NCBI GenBank assembly: GCA_938049385.1
Contig: CALIBQ010000015.1
Location: 1 to 64,000, forward strand
DNA from: an uncultured Anaerolineae bacterium
Lineage (GTDB): Bacteria > Chloroflexota > Anaerolineae > JACIWP01
Length of the DNA stretch: 64,000 nt
Direction of reading: 5' to 3'
Shown here: piece after piece, positions 19,330 through 29,055 of the stretch
How the letters are laid out: each line of letters begins with the position of its first letter
How positions within the stretch are numbered: position 1 is the stretch's first letter
The notes under the pieces: model-generated
Database searches by the model: none
What the model was told of the DNA's origin: nothing
What the model saw: the letters and a program-made list of their open reading frames with translations, nothing else
Made by a program: the position numbers and the translations under genes

Positions 19330-20343
19330 TCACCACGCCGGCCTGTCCCAGAACCGCACCAGTGGAACGTCAGCCATGGTCAGAAAGCCAGCCGGCGCCT
19401 GCAGTACCCGAGGAATGGCGTTGATGACGACTGCCGCAGTGGCGGTATCCCCGTGGATGCCGGCGATATGCGTTTCCATCCGACCGTCTCCGCCCATATC
19501 CAGCAGGATGTGGTCACCCGGCTCCGGGGCATGCACCACCATGTCCAGCATCAGCACAACTCGCAGAGCCTCTCCCTCAAATCCCAGCGCCACCTGATGA
19601 ATGCCGGCGACAGAGCCGGCCGGTATGGACAGGTGCGGCGTCTCATCGCTTTCTGATGCCAGGATGGGTTCCAGCACCTCCTCGATGCGGTCCAGCCTCC
19701 AGCCCAAGCCGTAAGCGATGAGGGCGGCCGATTCGGCCAGGCCCACATGACCGACGCGGCCGGCGGCCCGCTCTGCCTCGAACTCCTCCAGTGTCAGGCC
19801 GGCGCCGATCTTGCGCTGGAGCGGGAGCCGGCGGTTGGCGGCATCCACCACCCGGTGCACCTGCACCCGCTCTAGGCGTGCACAGGGTGCGCTCAGCGCC
19901 AGGGCCAGGGTGTCCATGATGAAGCCCGGGTTAATGCCGGTACCCAGCAGGGTTACCTGACGCCGGCGGGCCAGCTCGTCCAGTTCCGCGTATACCCCCG
20001 GATGGCGCCAGCGGGGGAAAGCGGCTTCCTCACAGGTGGTGATGACATGGGCGCCGGCGGAGAGGATATCGGCCAATTGTCTGGCCACCGCCGGCAGGTA
20101 CGACGCCGTCGAATGGATCACTATGTCCGGTCGGGTCTCGGCCAGGAGTACTTGCGCGTCATCCCGCACTCGTATACCCGTCGGTTGGAGCAGGCCGGCG
20201 ACCTCCGCCGCATCGCGGCCGGCCTTCTCTGGGTCAATATCCACCGCCCCTACCAGCCGGACGCCGGGTCTGGCCAGCAGTTGGCGCACACACTCGCACC
20301 CGATCGGCCCCATTCCGTACTGCACCACACGCACTTCCGTCAT
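19330..20343 (-). CDS. Dihydrodipicolinate reductase-like NAD(P)-binding protein (diaminopentanoate dehydrogenase-like)
   Basis: MTEVRVVQYGMGPIGCECVRQLLARPGVRLVGAVDIDPEKAGRD...TGINPGFIMDTLAL. Confidence 0.83.
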   Translation of the reverse strand: MTEVRVVQYGMGPIGCECVRQLLARPGVRLVGAVDIDPEKAGRDAAEVAGLLQPTGIRVRDDAQVLLAETRPDIVIHSTASYLPAVARQLADILSAGAHVITTCEEAAFPRWRHPGVYAELDELARRRQVTLLGTGINPGFIMDTLALALSAPCARLERVQVHRVVDAANRRLPLQRKIGAGLTLEEFEAERAAGRVGHVGLAESAALIAYGLGWRLDRIEEVLEPILASESDETPHLSIPAGSVAGIHQVALGFEGEALRVVLMLDMVVHAPEPGDHILLDMGGDGRMETHIAGIHGDTATAAVVINAIPRVLQAPAGFLTMADVPLVRFWDRPAW

Positions 20344-20464
20344 TGTGGCTTTCCTCCATGAAATGTGTCGCTTGAGAACGCGCTCATAGGTTATCACCCA
20401 GCACATTCTCTGTCAACCGGGATATTCACCGAGACCGATCGGCCGGCGCAAGTACTTGGAAAAT

Positions 20465-20493
20465 TTGTCAACCTATGTAACATTGGGTATAAT
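20465..20493 (+). promoter_or_regulatory. sigma70 promoter of the two-gene uncharacterised locus
   Basis: TTGTCA-17 nt-TATAAT; AGGAGG RBS at 20522. Confidence 0.8.
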
Positions 20494-20535
20494 TGTAAAT
20501 TGGCATTGCTCCCATGCGAGCAGGAGGACATACGA

Positions 20536-22134
20536 GTGATCACACTGAAAACCCAGACGCCGAGCTACTGGCAGGAATCATTTTCCATCAATGAGGATGA
20601 CCTGGCCTACCTGCGCCAGTTTATCATCGATCACGGCAGTCCCGTACCCCTTCAAGACCTGGTGCTGAGCCTGGTCAAGACTCGCTGTCAGGATGAGATC
20701 AACGCCATCCGGCATGAGTTGTCTCGCGGGCCGCTCTATCAGCCGAAGGACAGCTATCAGATCGGCCAGACACTGATTTTCCCGGCCCTGCAGTTCGCCG
20801 TCGGCACCGTCGTCGGCACCCGCCCGGGATATGACCCCGGCCATGGTCATTTCGAGGTCATTCAAGTGCGCTTCGAACACAGCGGGGAGCAGCGCGAGTT
20901 TGCCTCGAAGCTCACCACGCCACACCCATTGAACCGCCCGGATGGAGAGAACGGGCTTGCTTTCTTGCAGGAGGCAGTGTCCGCCGAAGAGATCGCCAAA
21001 AAGTTTGGGAACGTGGTCGCTCAGCGATTGCTGGATGTCCTCCAGCGCCCCGATTCGGGCTTCATCCAGTACCAGGGGCAGTGGCTCGTCAAGGAGATGC
21101 TCCCAGAGATTCACATCGGGCACCTCAACCTGGCAGAGGCAATCATTGACGTTGCCGGCCAGCCCATGACCCCGCGCCAAATCCTGGCCGAACTGGGCCT
21201 GCCCAAGGAAATCCCGCTCCCCATCCAGGAGTTCGCGCTCAACGCTCATCTCTCCCAGGACGAGCGCTTCGACGACGTGGGCTGGGATGGCACGGTGCTG
21301 TGGTTCCTGCGCCGGCTCGAACCCAACACCATTGTCAACCCGCCGGCGCGCCTCCAGCTCCTCCAAGAGCCATATGACCGACAGTCCATCCTGCCGGAGC
21401 TTGTCGCCGTCGCCAAGGATATCGACTTCGAACCGGACCAGCTTGCGGCGCGCGGGCTAGAATCCATGGTTTATAAGGCCTATATTGTGCTGACCTACCC
21501 GCACTGGCGCTCGGGGACCCTGCCCCTTTCCCCGCAGATCGCCGCCATGTTGCCGAAGGGCTCTCATCAGCACAGCCGCATGGAGTTCATTGATGGCAAG
21601 CTGGGCGAGACCATCGTCGGCTGGGTGCACCATGAGATGGGCTTCATCGCCGGCCTCGAACGCTGGTACCAGGATAATCAGATCGTCCCCGGCGCTTTCA
21701 TCCGCTTGGAACGCCTGAAGAAACCCGGCGTCCTGCTGGTGGATTTCGAACAGCGGCGCATGCGCAGGGAATGGGTGCGCGTCGCCACTGTCGAGGACGG
21801 CCGCATCGTCTTCTCGATGCAGAAACTGCCTATCGCCTGCCAGTACGACGAAGACATGGCTGTCAGCCATGCGGATGCCCTTGTGCTGGACGAATTTGTC
21901 GAGCAGATCACCGCCGAGCGCCGGCCGCTGGCCCGCCTCCTGCGCGAGATCATGCCTGAGCTGGTGAAGCTCAACCCATCCGGCGCCGTGCATGCCAAGA
22001 CGATTTACAGCGCCGTAAACCTGTTCCGGCGCACTCCTGCCGGCCCAGTCTTCGCCCTGCTGTCCACTGACCCCCATTACACCTACGTGGGCAATGGGAT
22101 GTGGACCTATGACCCGGCGCGCACGCGAGGATAA
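20536..22134 (+). CDS. Conserved-looking hypothetical protein with predicted winged-helix segments (HARE-HTH-like)
   Basis: Well-expressed ORF with promoter and RBS; segments GQPMTPRQILAELGLP and HAKTIYSAVNLFRRTPAGPVFALLSTDPHYTYVGNGMWTYD resemble wHTH modules. Confidence 0.65.
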   Translation: MITLKTQTPSYWQESFSINEDDLAYLRQFIIDHGSPVPLQDLVLSLVKTRCQDEINAIRHELSRGPLYQPKDSYQIGQTLIFPALQFAVGTVVGTRPGYDPGHGHFEVIQVRFEHSGEQREFASKLTTPHPLNRPDGENGLAFLQEAVSAEEIAKKFGNVVAQRLLDVLQRPDSGFIQYQGQWLVKEMLPEIHIGHLNLAEAIIDVAGQPMTPRQILAELGLPKEIPLPIQEFALNAHLSQDERFDDVGWDGTVLWFLRRLEPNTIVNPPARLQLLQEPYDRQSILPELVAVAKDIDFEPDQLAARGLESMVYKAYIVLTYPHWRSGTLPLSPQIAAMLPKGSHQHSRMEFIDGKLGETIVGWVHHEMGFIAGLERWYQDNQIVPGAFIRLERLKKPGVLLVDFEQRRMRREWVRVATVEDGRIVFSMQKLPIACQYDEDMAVSHADALVLDEFVEQITAERRPLARLLREIMPELVKLNPSGAVHAKTIYSAVNLFRRTPAGPVFALLSTDPHYTYVGNGMWTYDPARTRG

Positions 22135-22136
22135 CC

Positions 22137-22658
22137 ATGCTCAGCGGCGCGGCAATCTCTCAGCAACACGTTCGGCCGGCTTCGCCTCCGCCGGCAGGCT
22201 CCCGGAACACGATAGAACAAAGGATGCGCTCGATGGCCAAGTGGACCCGACCAACCCTGGATACCAAATTCCATATTGATATGGACTGGTGGGAACAAGA
22301 ACAGCTTGACTTCCACCTGTATCTCCACCATCAGCTCTGCCCGGAACACCGCAAGAGCTATCCCGACTATCACCGCACCGAGCTGGTGGACTGGGTTGAC
22401 CCGGTCACGGCAGAGGTCAAGCGCGTCGACGCACTGTGGCAGGCCCTGCTGTCCTGCTGTAGCAAACGCCCGGATTACCTGTCCGATTCTACGCCGCTCA
22501 TCACAGCCATTTTTCGCGTCTTCCTGGCCAACAATAACACGCCGATGACACCGGTGGAACTGGCGCAGGTCATCGGACGTGCCCAACCGGAAGTCATCCT
22601 GCATCTCCTGACGCGCGGCAAGATATATCGCGGCATCAAGCCCGTCCCTCCCGAATAA
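22137..22658 (+). CDS. Small hypothetical protein with C-terminal wHTH-like segment, coupled to the upstream gene (start uncertain; ATG at 22224 or 22233 possible)
   Basis: 3 nt after upstream stop; TPMTPVELAQVIGRAQPEVILHLLTRGKIYRGIKPV. Confidence 0.6.
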   Translation: MLSGAAISQQHVRPASPPPAGSRNTIEQRMRSMAKWTRPTLDTKFHIDMDWWEQEQLDFHLYLHHQLCPEHRKSYPDYHRTELVDWVDPVTAEVKRVDALWQALLSCCSKRPDYLSDSTPLITAIFRVFLANNNTPMTPVELAQVIGRAQPEVILHLLTRGKIYRGIKPVPPE

Positions 22659-22720
22659 TCCGTCTGCGCCGGCGCTTTGCACCAATACGCCGGAGCTTCA
22701 GCCGGCCATATCACTTATCA

Positions 22721-22753
22721 AGAAGGGGAAAGCAACGGCGCTCTCCCCTTCTT
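22721..22753 (+). terminator. Putative intrinsic terminator
   Basis: AGAAGGGGAAAGC-AACG-GCGCTCTCCCCTTCT followed by TTCATATTTT. Confidence 0.55.
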
Positions 22754-22778
22754 TCATATTTTGCAAGGAGGCAAATGG

Positions 22779-23759
22779 ATGGCTGTGTCAGACGAATCCT
22801 TCATCCACCAGGTTGCGGCGATCGGAGAAGACCACGTCAGCGGCGCAACCGCTCTGGCCCTGCGCGCAGCCGAGGTGCTGTCCTCATTCATTGCTATTGC
22901 CCATGATTGGCCGCTCCGCCGCCAGCGGGAGGGGCTTTTCACGCTGTGTGACCAGCTTTTCCAGGCCCAGCCGAATATGGCGCCCATCATCAATCTGTGC
23001 AGTGCGGCGATGGAGGCCGGCCAGCACAGTTTCCGCCAGCCCGCCGAATGGGCCGGCGAGGTCGGCAAGGTCGTCGAAAACTTCCGCAGTCAATTACTGC
23101 GCTCCAACGCCGTTATTGCTGAACTGACACTGCCGAAGCTGTCCCGCACCCCGAATTCCCTGCGGGTGCTCACCCACTCCGCCAGCAGTTCGGTCGAGGA
23201 AGCCCTCCTGCAAGCCCACCGTCACGGCCTGAAGCTGTCCGTCGTCTGCACCGAAACCCGCCCCATGCTGGAGGGGCGGGATATGGCCGAGCGGCTTGCC
23301 GGCGCCGGCCTGGACGTCACTCTCATTGTGGACGCCGGCATTGCCCTGGCTGTGCAGGAAAGCGACGTCTGCCTGGTCGGCGCGGATGCCATCGGCCTGG
23401 GCGGGGTCGTCAATAAGCTGGGCACATGGGCGATGGCGTTGGCAGCGCGTGAGGTCGGTGTCCCCATCTACGTGCTCTGCAGTACCCTGAAATTCTGGCC
23501 GACCGCCGCCGGCAAAGGCCCCCGCCTGGAACGCTACGACCTGCATGACGCGCGTGAGGTGTACGCCGGCCTGGCGCCCCTGCGGGTGCAGAACCGCTAT
23601 TTCGAATACACACCGCTGGATTGGTTCACCGCCTTCCTGACCGATGCCGGCGAAATGCGCCGGACCGACGTGACCAAATACCTGCGCCAGATGCCCTATT
23701 TTGACGCCGGCCTCTTCCCCGCCGCATCAGGAGAGAACGACCATGACCGTCACCACTGA
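22779..23759 (+). CDS. eIF-2B alpha/beta/delta family (aldose-1-phosphate isomerase-like)
   Basis: ILTHSASSSVEEALLQAHRHGLKLSVVCTETRPMLEGRDMAERLAGAGLDVTLIVDAGIALAVQESDVCLVGADAIGLGGVVNKLGTWAMALAAREVGVPIYVLCSTLKF. Confidence 0.9.
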   Translation: MAVSDESFIHQVAAIGEDHVSGATALALRAAEVLSSFIAIAHDWPLRRQREGLFTLCDQLFQAQPNMAPIINLCSAAMEAGQHSFRQPAEWAGEVGKVVENFRSQLLRSNAVIAELTLPKLSRTPNSLRVLTHSASSSVEEALLQAHRHGLKLSVVCTETRPMLEGRDMAERLAGAGLDVTLIVDAGIALAVQESDVCLVGADAIGLGGVVNKLGTWAMALAAREVGVPIYVLCSTLKFWPTAAGKGPRLERYDLHDAREVYAGLAPLRVQNRYFEYTPLDWFTAFLTDAGEMRRTDVTKYLRQMPYFDAGLFPAASGENDHDRHH

Positions 23760-24558
23760 AATTATCGCCATCGGCAACGAACTGCTCATCGGAGATGTCC
23801 AGGACACCAATACCCACTGGCTGTGCCAGCGCATCACCGGATTGGGCGGCATGGTCCTGCGCGCTACCCTCGTCCGCGATGACCCGCAGGTTATCGGGGA
23901 GGTCCTCCTGCAGGCTGTCCAGCGCGGCACACAGGTGATCTTCACCACCGGTGGGTTAGGCCCCACCGCGGACGACCTGACCCTTTTTGCCATGGCGACC
24001 GCCCTCGGCCGGCCGCTGGAGGAACATCCCGAGGCTCTGCGTATGGTGCAGGAAACTTATACGCGCCTGGCACAGGCCGGCTATGTCTCCCACGCTGAAC
24101 TCACCCCGGAGCGCCGCAAGATGGCCATCCTGCCGGCCGGCGCCCAGCCCCTCTATAACCCTGTGGGAGCCGCGCCGGGGGTGCTCCTGCGCCAGGGCGA
24201 TACCACCATCATCACCCTTCCCGGCGTGCCGGCGGAACTGCAGGGCATCTTCGAGCAGTCCCTGACCCCCATCCTGCGGGAGTTGTACGGGCAGGGCTAT
24301 TACGCGGAGCGCGTGCTGATCGTGGACTGCGGGGACGAGTCAGCGCTGGCGCCGGCGGTGGACGCCGTACAGCGCGGCCACCCGGAGGTGTATGTCAAAT
24401 CCCGCGCCAAAGCCTACGGCCCCGGCGTGCGGTTGAAAATCACCCTCAGCGCCCGCGGCGACAGCAAGGAAGAGGTCGAGGGGCGGCTCTCCATGGCGCT
24501 GGAGGAACTGCGGGGCCGGCTGGAGGCCCTGCACATCCCCATTGTTCAAATCTCGTGA
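23743..24558 (+). CDS. CinA-like competence/damage-inducible protein (molybdopterin-binding domain)
   Basis: TTEIIAIGNELLIGDVQDTNTHWLCQRITGLGG...FTTGGLGPTADDLT...NPVGAAPGVLL...LPGVPAEL. Confidence 0.92.
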   Translation: MTVTTEIIAIGNELLIGDVQDTNTHWLCQRITGLGGMVLRATLVRDDPQVIGEVLLQAVQRGTQVIFTTGGLGPTADDLTLFAMATALGRPLEEHPEALRMVQETYTRLAQAGYVSHAELTPERRKMAILPAGAQPLYNPVGAAPGVLLRQGDTTIITLPGVPAELQGIFEQSLTPILRELYGQGYYAERVLIVDCGDESALAPAVDAVQRGHPEVYVKSRAKAYGPGVRLKITLSARGDSKEEVEGRLSMALEELRGRLEALHIPIVQIS

Positions 24559-25559
24559 GCCGGCCGGCGCACCAGCGCCCTCGCCAGGCCGGCCAGCAGG
24601 CCGGCTCCCCAGCAGACATGCATGGTGATGAACACCAGCGGCAGGAGCACCGCCGGCCGGTTCTTCCACGGCCACCCCAACCGCATGGAAAAGCCCAGGT
24701 TCAGCAGTGCGTAGATGCCCAGCAGGGCAAACAGCCATGCCGGCCGGCCGAAGGCCGCCGCCAGCGCGGCCAGCACGAATGCGGCGATGCCCATCAGTGC
24801 CAGCATATGCCGCCGGCTGACGGACGCTGGATGCAGGACCATCACCTGCCCCTTCCAGTAGCCGTACCGAAGGTACTGCCGTGCGAGCTGGGTCAGCGTG
24901 CGGCGGGTAAAGGTGCGGGAGCGGATATGTGGGTCGAACCAGACCAGCCGGCCGGCCCGACGCAGGCGGTAATGCAGTTCGTAATCCTCGTTGGCACCAA
25001 GGGACGCGTTGTACAGGCCAACCTCCAGCAGGTCCCGCCGACGGAAGGAGCCCAGATACACCGTGTCCACCGGCCCCGCCTGTTGGGCATGGCGAAAGGG
25101 CGCGCCGCCCATGCTGAAAGGCGACTTCAACGCAAGGGCAATGGCCTGTCCGACGACAGTTTCGCCGATCGGGGAGATAGAGCCGCCGGCACTGCCGACC
25201 TGCGGGTTTCCCGTCAGGTGCGCGACACAGCGTGATACATAATCCGGGGCGATAATGGTGTGCCCATCCACCCGCACGATATATTCCCCGCGCGCCGCAG
25301 TGATAGCCGCGTTCAGGCCGGCAGAGGCGCGCCGGCGCGGGTTCTCCACCAGCCGGACACGCTCATCCCGCAGTGCGACATCCCGCACGATCTCCCGGCT
25401 CCCGTCCGCTGATCCTCCATCCGCCACGATGATTTCGATGCATCCGGCGGGATAATCCTGCTGAAGCACTGCCTGCAAGCACTGGCGCAGATGCGGCTCC
25501 TCGTTGAGAACAGGTATCACCACGCTCACCAGCGGCGCCGGGAGAGGCGTCAGCGTCAT
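24546..25559 (-). CDS. Glycosyltransferase family 2
   Basis: VSVVIPVLNEEPHLRQCLQAVLQQDYP...IIVADGGSADGSREIV. Confidence 0.92.
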   Translation of the reverse strand: MTLTPLPAPLVSVVIPVLNEEPHLRQCLQAVLQQDYPAGCIEIIVADGGSADGSREIVRDVALRDERVRLVENPRRRASAGLNAAITAARGEYIVRVDGHTIIAPDYVSRCVAHLTGNPQVGSAGGSISPIGETVVGQAIALALKSPFSMGGAPFRHAQQAGPVDTVYLGSFRRRDLLEVGLYNASLGANEDYELHYRLRRAGRLVWFDPHIRSRTFTRRTLTQLARQYLRYGYWKGQVMVLHPASVSRRHMLALMGIAAFVLAALAAAFGRPAWLFALLGIYALLNLGFSMRLGWPWKNRPAVLLPLVFITMHVCWGAGLLAGLARALVRRPAHEI

Positions 25560-27931
25560 TATGGTGCCTCCTGCAGAGGGGAATGGATGGCCTGCAGGTC
25601 TTGTGCCAATCCAAGGTTGGTCGGCGCGATCGCCAGCGCGTCCATCAGCACCTTGTGCGCTTGGAGCAGTAACTCGCGCCGGCGCCCTGCATCCTCCTCA
25701 CCTTCCGCCCACCCCTGGTAGATCGCGCTCAGCCGGCGCGCCCACTCCACCTGGCGCGGCTCCGCATTCCAGGCGGCCGTCATCATGCGCGCTGCCTCCT
25801 GCAGAACCGCAGAGCGCTGTTCGGGCGCGGCCTCGAGCCGGCCGGCGGCCAGCCAGCGCTGTGCCCAGACGTCATACGCCAGGGCATCATACGGCGGAAG
25901 CTTCACCGCAATTCGCATGGTGCTGTCCACTCGTGCCCAGTCCCCCGACGGCAGGGCACGTCGGCCCAGGGCGAGGTAGGCATCGCCGGCGGCTGGCCAG
26001 CCAGCGCCGACCAGGCCTGCCAGCAGGATGACCGCTCCCGCCACTCGCCAGGGCACCGCCCGCGCCGGCCGGCACACTGCATCTGGAACATCGCTGAGCA
26101 TTTGGGCAGTGATCACCATGCATGTCAGTATGCCGGCCGTGCCAACGAGCATTTGCCCGCGCGGGTCCCCGCCGGCGGCACGCATCCCTGCGCCTGCAAT
26201 CAACACCGGGAGCAGGGAACAGCTCACCGCTCCCCGCCAGGAGCGCGCCGGCATAGTCCACGCGTATAGCAGCAAGCCCGATAACCACATTACCGCCATC
26301 AGCGGCAGGAGGCTCAGCCGGGCATCCTCCCCAACGGCGACCAGCACCCCTGTCAGGCCGGCCCCTGTGATCGCCGGCAGTACCGGCCCATGATCGCGTG
26401 CTTCCTCATCCCCTGCGTCTGCCCTGCTGGCCAGCAGGACACCCAGCAGAACATACGCCGGCAGGGATACCCCCGCCGTTCCGAACCCCACCATCAGGTC
26501 CACGAAATGACCCACCAGGGCCGCAAGCGCGGCGATCGCCGTTCCCTCCACAGCTCCGATAGGACGATGTGGGGATGTGTCCCACAGCGCCGCGGCAGAA
26601 CCGACCGTCATCCCGCCGGCGATGGCGATGCCGGCCGCCGCCGGCCAGTACGCCGCCGGCAAACCCCACATCCATCCAACGGCCAGCACCACCGCCGCGC
26701 TGGCGGCACCCGCGCCGATCCCGCGCCACCGCCTAACACGCGGTGTCAGCGCTCGCAGGCCGGCCTGCACCGCTCCCACACCTAGGGACGCCCAGCAGGC
26801 CAGGCCGGCGGCCCCCTGCGCCAGCAAGATATCCAGCACGGCATTATGCGCCCGGTCCAGCAGGAGCGGCGCATTCTCCCCGGCGGTAGGCGCGCGATAC
26901 GACAGATGATTCGGCAGTATCATCCCCTGCACGTCCAGGCCATACCCGAGGGCCAGCCGCCATGCCGGCACCTTGTGCGTCAAGAACGCGATCAGCTCCC
27001 CCCAGAACTGCCCCCTCTGCCGGCCACTGCCGGTCGGGTCCAGCCAGCCGGCCGCCTCCGGCAGGGCAAGCCCCTGCGCCAGCATCCAGATGCTGGCCAA
27101 CGCCAGCACCAGCCCTGCGGCCGCGCCCAGCAGTATGCCGGCCGTATGCCGCCGGCGCGCCGCAACTAGGGTCAGAGCCAGCGCACCGGCCAGCGCCGTG
27201 CCCAGCCATGCCCCACGTGCTCCCGATCGCCACAACAGCCATACATTGACCGCAGTCCACACGGCCAGCCAGCCGGCATACCCCGTACGCCGAGCACCCC
27301 AAGCCGCCCACAGCTCCAGCCCCATCACCGGCAGGGCCAGCCCCAGGAAGCTTCCGAGGAAGTCGGGATTCCCCAGGCTGATAAAAGCTCTTCCCAGGAA
27401 AGGATCGCCCTGCCACATGGTCGGGAGCGGCCAGCCCAGCGCCCACCAGACGCCGGCGGTTCCGATCCAACTTCCTGCCAACACGATCACCTGACGGAGT
27501 GTCCGCCATCCGCCGGGAGAACTTGCCAGCAGGCCGGCCGCGATGATGCTCGCAATCAGTGCCAGTTGGGTGAAACTGCCGAATCCCCGATGGGGGCTTC
27601 CCCATATGCTCCAGCTTACCTGCATGGACCACAGCGGCGCGGACAGGGTCAGCGCCGCCAGGCCGGCCAGTCCGACGCGTGCCGGCCGGGGCATCTGGCT
27701 CCATAGGCTCGTGATCCCGGCGCGCGTGCCGGCGGGGTCCAGCAGTAGGGCGAGGCCAACTCCGCCCAGCGCCAGCAGGACCGCCAGCCGCGCTTTGTCC
27801 GGCTCAAAGCCGAAGCTGGCCGCCGGCATGCTCCACAGCGGGATCGCCGCCAGCGCGCACAGCAGGCCGGCCCATGTCCAGCGCATGCCCGGCGCGCTGC
27901 CGCGTCCCCTTCCTCCCCTCGTCTCAGACAT
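25559..27931 (-). CDS. O-antigen ligase/Wzy-like membrane protein with TPR-like C-terminus
   Basis: Start MSETRGGRGRG overlaps upstream GT stop; many TM helices; RSGARGAWLGTALAGALAL; LDRAHNAVLDILLAQGAAGLACW. Confidence 0.8.
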   Translation of the reverse strand: MSETRGGRGRGSAPGMRWTWAGLLCALAAIPLWSMPAASFGFEPDKARLAVLLALGGVGLALLLDPAGTRAGITSLWSQMPRPARVGLAGLAALTLSAPLWSMQVSWSIWGSPHRGFGSFTQLALIASIIAAGLLASSPGGWRTLRQVIVLAGSWIGTAGVWWALGWPLPTMWQGDPFLGRAFISLGNPDFLGSFLGLALPVMGLELWAAWGARRTGYAGWLAVWTAVNVWLLWRSGARGAWLGTALAGALALTLVAARRRHTAGILLGAAAGLVLALASIWMLAQGLALPEAAGWLDPTGSGRQRGQFWGELIAFLTHKVPAWRLALGYGLDVQGMILPNHLSYRAPTAGENAPLLLDRAHNAVLDILLAQGAAGLACWASLGVGAVQAGLRALTPRVRRWRGIGAGAASAAVVLAVGWMWGLPAAYWPAAAGIAIAGGMTVGSAAALWDTSPHRPIGAVEGTAIAALAALVGHFVDLMVGFGTAGVSLPAYVLLGVLLASRADAGDEEARDHGPVLPAITGAGLTGVLVAVGEDARLSLLPLMAVMWLSGLLLYAWTMPARSWRGAVSCSLLPVLIAGAGMRAAGGDPRGQMLVGTAGILTCMVITAQMLSDVPDAVCRPARAVPWRVAGAVILLAGLVGAGWPAAGDAYLALGRRALPSGDWARVDSTMRIAVKLPPYDALAYDVWAQRWLAAGRLEAAPEQRSAVLQEAARMMTAAWNAEPRQVEWARRLSAIYQGWAEGEEDAGRRRELLLQAHKVLMDALAIAPTNLGLAQDLQAIHSPLQEAP

Positions 27932-29051
27932 GCAGTGCATCCAATCTCCGCAGGCTGGCGCGTGTTCGCTCCGCGATGGCGCTGGCATGCTCCTTTGCGG
28001 CGGCAGACATCCCCCGGTACAGAACCGGGTCTGCCAGCAGACGCTCGATGGCCTCGACAGCGGCATCGGCATCGCCGGCCGGCACCACCAGGCCCGTCAC
28101 CCCATCCTGTACGGCCTCGGCCACACCGCCCGTGCGCCATGCCGCCGAAGGGACACCGCACGCCGCCGCTTCCAGGTAGACCATCCCAAACCCCTCCACC
28201 TCGCCGTCCCGCTCATCCGGCGTCGGCAGTAGGACGAACAGGTCGCCGGCGGCGTACACCGCCGGCAAATCCGCATCCGGCACATCGCCCCAGAAGTGCA
28301 CCGCTGAGGCGATGCCCAGTTCCCGTGCCAAGGCTTCCAGCCGGCGGCGCTCTGGTCCCTCCCCGACGACCCAGTACTGCAGGCCTGGAAAGCGCCGGCG
28401 CAGTCGAGGGATCAGCGAGAGCACCACATGCACCCCTTTGCGCCGCTCCAGCCGCGCCACCGTCAGGAGGATCGGGCCATCTCCGCGCGCCGGCGCCGCC
28501 TGATGACCGATATTGGGAGCGCCCAGGAAGGGATGAATGACCTCGGTCTTGTCATCGGGATACCCCGACATTGCCACCAACTCGCTGGTATATCGGCTGA
28601 TGGCCAGCACATGGTCCGCGCCGTTCAGCGCCGCGGAGAGGAAGGGCCGCGCCCACCAGCGCAGGGCCGGCTTCCGGACATCATCCCCGAACGCCCAGAT
28701 GCGGTACGGGATGCCCCAACGTCTCTGTATCAGGCGCGCCGCCAGGCCGAACGGCAGTGCCTGGCCGCATTCCAGCATTTGGAACCGGTAGCGGCGGTGA
28801 AGCAAAGGGAACAAGCATATTGGGAAGAGAAACTGCGTCAGCCGGCGCCAGCCTGGAATTCCCCGTCCGAGTGCCGGCCAGCGCAGGACCGGGAACGGCT
28901 GACGCGCGTCGAACTCTCGCGCCCCGGGGAATGCCGGCGCCGCCACGACGATGCGGTCCGCGGCGAAGGACGCCCGCTGATACAGCCAGCTCTGGATGCC
29001 GCCGCGCGCCGGCGGGAACCCCAGTGTCACCAACAGAATATCCCGTCCCAT
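27924..29051 (-). CDS. Glycosyltransferase family 4
   Basis: MGRDILLVTLGFPPARGGIQSW...LTVARLERRKGVHVVLSLI...EGFGMVYLEAAACGVPSAAWRTGGVAEAV. Confidence 0.92.
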   Translation of the reverse strand: MGRDILLVTLGFPPARGGIQSWLYQRASFAADRIVVAAPAFPGAREFDARQPFPVLRWPALGRGIPGWRRLTQFLFPICLFPLLHRRYRFQMLECGQALPFGLAARLIQRRWGIPYRIWAFGDDVRKPALRWWARPFLSAALNGADHVLAISRYTSELVAMSGYPDDKTEVIHPFLGAPNIGHQAAPARGDGPILLTVARLERRKGVHVVLSLIPRLRRRFPGLQYWVVGEGPERRRLEALARELGIASAVHFWGDVPDADLPAVYAAGDLFVLLPTPDERDGEVEGFGMVYLEAAACGVPSAAWRTGGVAEAVQDGVTGLVVPAGDADAAVEAIERLLADPVLYRGMSAAAKEHASAIAERTRASLRRLDALHV

Positions 29052-29055
29052 TTCC

